From positions 2,232,001-2,296,000 of the forward strand of contig CM082592.2 of the NCBI GenBank assembly GCA_040954595.2: a stretch of 64,000 nucleotides of DNA. The letters are read 5' to 3'. The notes under the pieces were generated by a model. The model did no database searches, was not told the DNA's origin, and was given only the letters and a program-made list of their open reading frames with translations. Position numbers and translations under genes: made by a program. The stretch is from Balanoglossus misakiensis. Taxonomy: Eukaryota > Hemichordata. Each line of letters begins with the position of its first letter. Positions within the stretch are counted from its first letter, which is position 1. Positions 55,616 to 64,000 of this stretch are shown here, piece by piece.

Positions 55616-56440
55616 TGTATCAAAATGGGTATTACTGAGGAGGGGGGGGGGCGGCAGTTTGGGCCAAGACTGGTTGGGGCATTTCAGAGGACATTTAAAA
55701 ATCAAATTTACTTGAGGCAACCTGAGGAAATTGTTAAGAAGACGGGTTCTCATGTGCCATGGTTAGGGCGCTCCTTTTTTTTTATACTTATCATAAGTGG
55801 GTAAACATTTATTATCAGCGACTTCAAAATCTTGCGTGAACACATGTTATTTGAGTTTCAAATAGGTCAGAGATCAACAGGCATTTGCATGATCCATTAC
55901 CGATTCATGGTAACTTTTCATTGGAGGTTGCACTTGAAAGACAAAATGCAAAGTAGTTTTTTTTTTTTATGAAACAAAAGTTACATGAAAAACCTGCTTG
56001 ATTTCCGATCCATATATTGTATAGCATCATTCAAGTAAACAAGCTTTGTCAGTGTTCTGGTCAGTTTTTTTTTTCGCTTTTCGAACTCTTACTCGTATCT
56101 TCTTGAGAAAACTCACAGCTTGGGTTTTAAACAACAGAGGTGTTGCGGAATAAACAACAACTACAAACACTAAGTAAATGTCTGAAAAATAAACTTAATA
56201 AAGTATTCAAAGAAGATAAATGATTACAATCAAAGATAAAAGATTTGATTTCAAACAATTTTGCAGATTTGCCATTCAGGCAAATACAGCCAAAGCAAGA
56301 GATGTCAAGCAAAGTGAGCAACTCTTACAACAAGTTGGAAAGTACAAATGCCGACAGATTGTTTAACCTTATGATTGAATGTTGATGCCATATATAGCGC
56401 ATTGGATGGTATTGTGAAAATGTGTCATCTACATTGTGTT

Positions 56441-56887
56441 TCAATATAGCTCCCAGCAGTATTCACTTTGTGTGAACTTCTCCACGCCTTCAACCAATTT
56501 GTCAGTCTTGTGGGTCATTTGTGAGGTGCTATGATTAACCCCTGCAACTGTCAATCCAGCAGAGGCAATGTCATTAACAATGAATTGCACATGCATAACT
56601 GACTCAGAGGGCCCAGAGGGAAAACCAGTTTCATTCAAAAACGAAGAATAGCCGGTGCCTTGGGGGTCTAAACCATGGGATTTGCAACAATAACACTGTT
56701 GTCCCCTGATATCAATGCATCCGTAGAAGAATTTGAAAAGCTTGGTGATAAAACTGCAGCAAATATGTAACATGCAAATGAGAGTAGTACCTGTAATGAT
56801 AGGAAGCCTTTTGATGGTCTGATAAAACAAACGAGCAGAAAAGCTGGAAAATATTGTCCCTGTGATGCATCGTTGGAGATCATACAT
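56441..56887 (-). CDS. Unrecognised open frame, 148 codons, possible exon
   Basis: Starts at ATG 56887 and stops at 56441. A hydrophobic stretch (about residues 30-55, IITGTTLICMLHICCSFITK) is followed by a Cys-rich turn (GQQCYCCKSHGLDP) and a hydrophilic tail. I recognise no domain and no splice evidence. The length is above most chance frames here but composition alone does not prove coding. Confidence 0.2.
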   Translation of the reverse strand: MYDLQRCITGTIFSSFSARLFYQTIKRLPIITGTTLICMLHICCSFITKLFKFFYGCIDIRGQQCYCCKSHGLDPQGTGYSSFLNETGFPSGPSESVMHVQFIVNDIASAGLTVAGVNHSTSQMTHKTDKLVEGVEKFTQSEYCWELY

Positions 56888-57112
56888 TTTATGAAATTTT
56901 TTCTATGGATATGAAAATAGTGGTACTTAAAGAGTGTGACAACCTATGAACAAGGATTAATCCTCACTACTTCAGCCTTGAAACAGAAATGCACCAAATG
57001 TTTGATAATAACCATAATAACAGTTCTTACAAAAAATGTGCTGTCTTTGGCCATGGCTATATGTTCCCTTTTGTTGAAAGAAGTTTGACACATCAAAGTC
57101 CAGCCAGCTTTT

Positions 57113-57270
57113 GAAAGCATGGGAACATTGTGACCTGCAGCAGGTTAGAAAGGGGGACAGATCACATTTTCGGGGGACAATATATCAGGACAGTGTTCTC
57201 CCTGGGAAAAATCATAGAGCCAGGGCTAATTTCCGTAAAATTTACATAATCATAGCTTCTTTTGGACACA
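57113..57270 (+). repeat. Outer arm of a concentric inverted duplication, left
   Basis: GGGACAATATATCAGGACAG, CTCCCTGGGAA and TTCCxTAAAATTTACATAAT are complemented at about 60945-61110. Confidence 0.75.
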
Positions 57271-57816
57271 TTTTACCACAGCTGTTACTTATCAAGTATG
57301 CTGACATTGGCACATCGTACTTACTAAGAAAGAATATTGTCTTTTTTATACCCAGTGCAAAGTAGCCCAAGTGAAATACTATTACTAGTGAAAGTATTTG
57401 AAATTGACCTGGGGTTACGAAGTCCGCTCCAATAAAACACCCTGATGTTCCCATGACTTGCTGTGCCCCTCAAAAACTGTGATGTTGTCATATTTTTTAC
57501 GCGCTAGCGACAACCAGTAGTAAGAGAGACTGATAAATCGATGCTGATATGATAGCCTGTTTATTGATGTTTTAAAATGGGGTAGAAATTTTGAAGATGG
57601 CAGACATTTAGAGGCTTAAAAACGGCGAATATTCAACTGTGTCGAGCAGTTTTCAAGTGGAAGTTGGGGGCCTTCGCGCTATATACCAATTTACTAGCAT
57701 ACGGATGAGACCTTTGACACAAGCCACATCTTGTGTCAGCTGCTCGATCACGCGAGCGAGCGGCTCAATTCAAGACACTGCGTTGTTTATCATGATGGTG
57801 GTTGTTGATTCTTTTT

Positions 57817-57850
57817 TGTTTGTTTGTTTGTTTGTTTGATTGTTTGTTTC
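57817..57850. repeat. (TTTG)n microsatellite
   Basis: Runs TTTGTTTGTTTGTTTGTTTG with one GATT interruption. Confidence 0.85.
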
Positions 57851-58234
57851 CCCGAACAGAACGCCTAATTCACCTGTGTCCTGGATGAAACACTGTCTGC
57901 CCATGCCAAGTTCACAAGTTTTCAGTGCGGGTTGTCTTTTACATCCTACTACATTATGTAATTTTTAGAAATTGGACATATCCTAAGACAAGACACCTCA
58001 GATTTTGTGTTAATTATGATATACTGCCATTGGTGTATTTTTTTTTTGGGGGGGGGGGGGGAAAGATCAACATTCAGGATCAGATTAATTACTTTATAAT
58101 AATTTTTTTGCAATCATACCCCATCCTATTCTAAACAAAATCAAATAGTGCAAAGTAATTAAAAGTTTACCTTATCAAGTAGGCATAAATCAGGGCAGGT
58201 GGCATTGAAATTTACCTGCCCTTCGTAATTATTA

Positions 58235-59774
58235 CCGGCCCTGGGCCGCTGTTAATTTTATAAGCCTGTGTAGACGCGCAGGCACATGGCATGACCTCCT
58301 ACAAAAGTTGCTTCATCTTTTGTCATGTTTAGCTGAGTTGTTACAATGCGCGCACACGTTCAGTGCGTTGCTTGTGTTACTAGGCTGTTGATGTGATTTA
58401 TAGGACGCCTGTCTAAAGATAACTTGTTCACTGAATGAGACGGCAGCGCACTGCTCTTGACAGCGTGCAGAGCTGCGTTGCTTCTTGGGTGATTCAAGCC
58501 GTGGAAGGTGTGAAATCACTCAGTTGTGTTCACTAATTGTCAAGAATTGAAAGGAAGTAGCAAGTTACAGTGAAAGCAAAGGTGGACACAAAGCAAAAGT
58601 ACAGGGGTGACAATCAGTCACATTGTTGCTCACTTAGGAAGAATGCATCACAGTGACCCATGAAGATTATTCTGTTGCGACAATCCAACGTTTATTGCGT
58701 CAAATGTCGCAAGGCCGCACGCTAGCTGAAACACTGAAAGAGAGAGCAAATTTGGTAGGCAGTCATACAACATTGACACTTTTGTTTAAGTGTAAAGACA
58801 ATCTAACATTTGCCAAATATTCAGAGGGTATCAACTTCAAGGACAGAAAACGTGGACATTCCTGCCTGCTATTTAGGTTAGTGGTTAGAGGTTAATGTTA
58901 GAGGTTAGATTGGGGTTAAAGGTTAAGGTGCAATTGCAATAGAAGGCTGCAATGTTCAAGTGTAACTGTCCTGAAAGCAGTCATCTGAATATCTGTAGGC
59001 CTGCAAGGTCCTAACCAGTAGACTGTGATAATATGTGATTTGTAGACACAAGCAAGACATTCCTTCACTTGGTAACAGTATTGAATTTTATCATACAAGT
59101 AGTTTTTGTCTGTCTATCAGAACTATCCGCTTTGCTTTGTAAAATTTTAATAAAAAGGAGGAAGTTTCAGATAATAAGTTGGAAAAACAAACGGGTGGCT
59201 TAGAATCCAAAATAGGTGCTCTCTCTGTGTTTAAAACACTAATACTATCTAAAATCACAAATGATAGAAATAAAACAATATACAGTGTTTCAGCTTGCTT
59301 GCGGCCTTGCAACATTTGATGCAATAAATATTGGATTGTCACAACAAAATAAATCTTCATGGGTCACTGTGACACATTCTTCCTGAGTAAGCAACAATGT
59401 GACTGATTGTCACCCCTGTACTTTTGCTTTGCGTCCACCTTTGCTTTCACTGTAACTTGCTACTTCCTTTCAATTCTTGACAATTAGTGAACACAACTGA
59501 GTGATTTCACGCCTTCAACGGCTTGAATCACCCTAGAAGCAACGCAGCTCTGCACGCTGTCAAGAGCAGTACGCTGCCATTTCATTCAGTGCACAAGTTA
59601 TCTCTAGACAGGCGTCCTGTAAATCGCATCAATAGCCTAGTAACACAAGCAGTGTGCGCGCATTGTAACAACTCAGCTAAACATGACAAAAGATGAAGCA
59701 ACTTTTGTTGGAGGTCATGTCATGTGTCTGCGCGTTTGCACAGGCTTATAAAATTAACAGCGGCCCAGGGCCAG
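58235..59774. mobile_element. Long-inverted-repeat element, about 500-bp arms, 1.54 kb
   Basis: Arms 58235-58738 and 59283-59774 are inverted copies with scattered differences: GGCCCTGGGCCGCTGTTAAT, TTCATCTTTTGTCATGTTTA, CTCTTGACAGCGTGCAGAGC, ATTGTCAAGAATTGAAAGGA. TA flanks both sides. Both arms include the coding-like GACCCATGAAGATTA...CAATCCAA, giving THEDYSVATIQRLLRQMSQG on the plus arm and a related MKIYFVVTIQYLLHQMLQG on the minus arm. The centre (58739-59282) has a GGTTAGAGGTTAxxG tract (58876-58928). No transposase. Confidence 0.8.
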
Positions 59775-60944
59775 TAAACTGCAAATGAACATGGTCGCCA
59801 CCGTGAAAATATGCTAGAAACAAGGAAAACGTTGCATTTCCCACTATAAAATTTCATAAACAAAGCATGATCTCATCCACTACAATTATGGAAGTAAATG
59901 TACTCTGCTGGGACATTACATTTTCATTTTTGATCGCAATATTGCAAAATTTTCGATTTTCTTTAACTTTTGGCCATTTTGTCATAAATAAGTGATCTTG
60001 ATATACTATTATGAAATATCATTTAATAGACATAATTCAAAGGATATCTGGGATTATTTAAAACTTAAAATTTTTATCCAGTTGCAGCTCATGTGCCTTT
60101 AATCTAATCCTGAATGTTGATCTCCCCCCCCCCCCCCACCAATATCGAAAACAGAGGAATGGCATAAACAAAAGATCAGCTGATTGCAGTCAATCCATGT
60201 ACTGTGCATTTCTAGTATCATATTCAAACATCAGGAAATAAATAATGAAGGTTTATTAACGCAAGTGAAAATATATTAAGGGTTCTGCTGAAATATATCT
60301 GAAAAAGTTTTGATTTTTGTGAAATCTTGGTGAGGACTCAGGCAATATTTGCATTCATTAGTGTTCTCAGGAAAGTTCACGTATACGGGCGCTCAGAAGG
60401 TTGCAATACATAAACAAACTCGCCCTCGATCGACCCTCCATACTGCGTAGACAACATGACAGTGACAATTGCGGCATAACTTTTTACGTAAAACTTCGCT
60501 GACATGACTGCCTGGTACATGGTTCAGGGTATGTATGGTGAACGAATGTCAAATCCAGTATCATTGAGAGGTTTGCTTTACGTGTGGGACCGAGCCATGT
60601 TGAAAAGAGCAGATGACATGTAGTGCCGCATTAGGAAGAAAAAAATAAACAAATCGCTAGTCAAGGTCATATTTGAAATTAATAAATATCGCAGTACATT
60701 GTATTTATTCTGTGAATGTTTGCATTTCTTTTTTAGCCCTTAATATGTTCGCATTGTTTGAAAGCTCCGTTATTCAGTCAGAAATTGTCCACGTCTGGCT
60801 GGTTCTTGAGTGTGTCGCGCGTCCACGTCATAACACGATACATTATCTGTAATAATTTACAGCTATGACGTCACAAAATTCACTTGATAAAGCTATAATA
60901 TTAAATATATTACATGTATATCGATGTTGAGGGGCCTTAGTGAT

Positions 60945-61110
60945 GTCCAAAAGAACCTATAATTATGTAAATTTTATGGAAATTAGCCCCGACACTATGA
61001 TTATTCCCAGGGAGAACCCTGTCCTGATATATTGTCCCCCGAAAATATGATTTGTCCCCCTTTATAACCTGCTGCGGGTCACAATGTCCCCATGCTTCAC
61101 AGTACAATAT
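60945..61110 (-). repeat. Outer arm of the concentric inverted duplication, right
   Basis: Reverse complement of 57113-57270. The midpoint of this pair (about 59,110) lies close to that of the inner pair (about 59,005), so the two inverted pairs are nested. Confidence 0.75.
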
Positions 61111-61535
61111 TTTACCCACAATTCTCCATGATTTGTATATTTGAACGTTGCCCATTTAATAACTTTTTCTGTTTTACATGCTAACAATGATATGAAGTAC
61201 ATATAAATTTATTTATTTTTATCTAGGAAAAGTATGTTGAACAATTAATAGTGTGAAAATTTCAAAATCAAAATTAGAAGCCATAGGAATCTAGATATTC
61301 ATGTACTGCAAATGTCACACTTTAGGGGAAACAAGCAATGACTAACTGAGGTGGCCAGTCTCTGTTGAAAGTTAACATGTAAATTTCCTTTGTTCTGTCA
61401 ATAGAAAAATCAATTTTTGTTTGATTAAACGGGTATTTCAAGTGTCCCTGTTTACTTCAAACTTTTTTGTATAGCTAGCTATGCAATTGCTTGATTATTT
61501 TATAAAATTAGTATCTCCTCTCTCAATAATGCATA

Positions 61536-62819
61536 ATTTTAAAAATACCGTCAAGGACACTGTGGTCCCATTTGAGGACATAGCACATAGCAATAAGCAT
61601 ATCTGCCCTGGATGCAAAGATATGGAAAAGTAGGTCAAAGGTCACCTGAGGGCATGCAAAATTTGGGCAAGAAATTTTGACCCTATACTGGTCCATATTC
61701 AACAAAAACCAAACCTATAGCCCTATTGGTTAGCCTGGAATTAGGTATGCACATAATTAATGAGATATGCAGGTGTCACAGGTGAACCCCAATTTTGACT
61801 TTTCAATTTTAGTCCCAACCCTCCAAATGCGAAGTCTGTACCTGCTCTGGATGCCAAGATATGATAAAGTAGGTCAAAGGTCACCTGAGGTCATGCAAAA
61901 TTTGGGCAAGAAATTTTGACCTTATACTGGTCCATGTTCAACAAAAACCAAACCTAAAGCCTTATTGGTTAGCCTGGAATTAGGTATGCACATAATTAAT
62001 GAGATATGCAGGTGTCACAGGTGACCCCCAATTTTGGCTTTTCAATTTTAGTCCCAACCCTCCAAACGCCAAGTCTGTACCTGCTCTGGATGCCGAGATA
62101 TAGGAAAGTAGGTCAAAGGTCACCTGAGGTCACCCAAAATTTTGGCAAGAAATTTTGACCCTATACTGGTCCATGTCCCACAAGAACGAAACCTCTAGCC
62201 CTATTAGTTAGCCCGGAATTAGGTATGCACATAATTAATGTGTAAAGCAGGTGTTACAGGTGAGCCCAAAAATTTGCCTTTTATTTTGGCCCCATTGTGC
62301 TCACTGACCAATAGACAGTCACTGTACAGGACTATTGCACAGACCAGAATTCCACAATAAGACGTGGACATAGCTTAACCATAGAGGTATAAGTAAAGGT
62401 ATAAATTTAATAAAAAGACTAAAAAATTCATAAAAAATAAAACATCCATGATATCAACTTAACACTTACAGGTCGGTGTGAGGTTGACATAAGGTACATG
62501 CATACCAATTTTCAAAGCAATCTGACCAGTAATTGTTGACTTACAGAGTTTTGATAAATTTTACATTTTACAAGCTAATTTGCATATTTTTGGGCCTGGC
62601 AACTTCGTTTGGACAAACTCCCATCTACAGCCCTGCCTGCACCTACACACCAAATATTGAGGTGATACGCGCAGCGGTTTTCAAGTTTTTGATGTGGACG
62701 GACATACAGACATACATCCATACATCCATCCATCCATCCATCCATCCATACATACATACAGACGCAACCCATCCCATAAGGTCCCATGGTATATAGGCCT
62801 ATACCAATGGGACCTAAAA
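61536..62819 (+). mobile_element. Helentron-like non-autonomous element, 1.28-kb copy
   Basis: 5' end AAAAATACCGTCAAGGACAC then TGTGGTCCCATTTGAGG. Then three repeats of a roughly 238-bp unit (61620, 61860, 62098) like those in 10.9-15.4 kb. 3' end TTTGATGTGGACGGACATAC, (CATC)n/(CATA)n 62715-62762, GACGCAAC and the hairpin AAGGTCCCATGG...CCAATGGGACCT (62777-62815). No protein. Confidence 0.78.
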
Positions 62820-63690
62820 ATAATTTGAAATGGTTATTCACAGTAAGATTTGCCTTAAAAGTACGATCTCGAACTTGGTATTAGTGATCTACAATTCTCT
62901 GTTCACATGTGCACTTTGCCTGGTTTGACAGAGGAATATCTGTTGGTACAAATCAGAATGAATCATGAGATATTTCTAGTACTGTGTGCTTTCAAAAGCT
63001 GGCTGAAACACTGATAATATACCAATTTGCTTGTTAATTTGAGGAATTTTACCTGGTGAAATAACAATTTGTATTTTTATCTGTCTAGCTGAATTTTGGT
63101 GATTATCATTATGCTCCATATTTGCCTTTGTACTTTTACAAATATTTTAATCGAGGTTGAAGACATGTAACACCACTAATATGTAGATTTTTATGTATTT
63201 GATAATAAACAGAGGTCGCGATAACATTTTTTTGAGTGTGTATTTTTGATGCAATCATAAAAAAATAGCGTCAAGGACACTGTGGTCCCATTTGAGGATT
63301 ATGCGGAAACAGTGACACACCAGAATAAAAAGTACAGGTGACATTGCAAGCAGATCTGCAAGCAGCAATATCGGGCCCAAGCCAACATAGCACATAGCAA
63401 TAAGCATATCTGCTCTGGATGCCAAGATATGGAAAAGTAGGTCAAAGGTCACCTGAGGTTATGCAAAATTTGGGGAAGAAATTTTGACCCTATACTGGTC
63501 CATGTTCAACAAAAACCAAACCTATAGCCCTATTGGTTAGCCTGGAATTAGGTATGCACATAATTAATGAGATATGCAGGTGTCACAGGTGACCCCAAAT
63601 TTTGGCTTTTCAATTTTAGTCCCAACCCTCCAAACGCCAAGTCTGTACCTGCTCTGGATGCCGAGATATAGGAAAGTAGGTCAAAGGTCA
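61632..63690 (+). promoter_or_regulatory. Five perfect DR1 motifs in the right-hand copies
   Basis: AGGTCAAAGGTCA at 61632, 61871, 62110, 63439 and 63678, spaced about 239 bp within each copy, one per repeat unit and each preceded by GxAAAGT. They are identical to the motifs in copies B and C. The function as nuclear-receptor sites is inference. Confidence 0.6.
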
Positions 63691-64000
63691 CCTGAGGTCA
63701 CCCAAAATTTGGGCAAGAAATTTTGACCCTATACTGGTCCATGTCCCACAAGAACGAAACCTCTAGCCCTATTAGTTACCCCGGAATTAGGTATGCACAT
63801 AATTAATGTGTTAAGCAGGTGTTACAGGTGAGCCCAAAATTTTGCCTTTTATTTTGGCCCCATTGTGCTCACTGACCAATAGACAGTCACTGTACAGGAC
63901 TATTGCACAGACCAGAATTCCACAATAAGACTTGGACATAGCTTAACCATAGAGGTATAAGTAAAGGTATAAATTTAATAAAAAGACTAAAAAATTCATA
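63253..64000 (+). mobile_element. Helentron-like element, 3' end outside the window
   Basis: Starts AAAAAATAGCGTCAAGGACA and TGGTCCCATTTGAGG, then joins CTGCAAGCAGCAATATCGGGCCCAAGCC, the 5' signature of the other element type, at 63355-63383. It then repeats 61579-62440 with two instead of three 238-bp units. Identity to the 61.5-kb copy is very high by eye. Confidence 0.75.

Noticed and set aside
58876-58928. Telomere-like GGTTAG tract
   Set aside because: Units are irregular (GGTTAGAGGTTAATG) and short; not a TTAGGG array.

Overview
The window looks like repeat-dense genomic DNA from a marine invertebrate, most likely a deuterostome (hemichordate, echinoderm or cephalochordate). This rests on several things: spliceosomal GT-AG exons; an OTU- and endonuclease-bearing Helentron; a Ty3/gypsy element whose pol fragments follow the Gmr1-like order described from deuterostomes; DIRS, CR1/L2-like, hAT, PIF/Harbinger-like and TTAA-target element remnants; and small cysteine-rich secreted-type exons. 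I cannot name the species. No rRNA, tRNA, CRISPR array or bacterial operon was seen.

Layout. 1-7.2 kb: Helentron protein open to the left window edge, followed at 7.2-7.65 kb by a decayed duplicate of its C-terminal endonuclease. 7.65-10.9 kb: no gene seen. 10.9-15.4 kb: head-to-tail non-autonomous elements with 3' hairpins and many AGGTCA direct repeats. 16.2-17.6 kb: 126-bp satellite. 17.7-19.5 kb: minisatellite, nested MITEs and a hairpin. 20.2-21.6 kb (minus): four exons of a cysteine-rich multidomain gene. 21.6-23.9 kb (minus): DIRS reverse transcriptase/RNase H split by a PIF/Harbinger-like MITE. 25.1-25.7 kb: LINE 3' end. 28.2-33.2 kb (minus): Gmr1-like LTR retrotransposon with the integrase core deleted. 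33.2-36.4 kb: a decayed spliced zinc-finger gene cut by a Helentron-like insertion, itself cut by a TTAA MITE. 36.5-37.5 kb: a terminal-inverted-repeat element carrying a RecQ-like helicase start exon behind a triplicated 168-bp leader. 37.6-38.5 kb: C2H2 zinc-finger pseudogene. 40.3-41.4 kb (minus): hAT transposase remnant. 41.6-42.1 kb: long-TIR MITE. 42.8-43.3 kb (minus): THAP-domain first exon. 44.5-48.2 kb: TIR and foldback elements. 48.2-50.9, 61.5-62.8 and 63.25-64 kb: more Helentron-like copies. 52-54.4 kb: nested TTAA and TTA elements. 57.1-61.1 kb: a concentric inverted duplication with about 500-bp inner arms.

Best candidate host-gene pieces are the cysteine-rich exons (20.2-21.6 kb), the THAP exon, the spliced zinc-finger gene (decayed) and the captured RecQ exon. 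The most notable structural signals are the Pack-type RecQ element, dispersal of perfect DR1 nuclear-receptor motifs by Helentron-like repeats, an exon whose frame resumes exactly across a 1.2-kb insertion, and the protease-to-integrase-tail junction in the LTR element. Everything was read by eye; family names rest on motif recognition, not on database searches.
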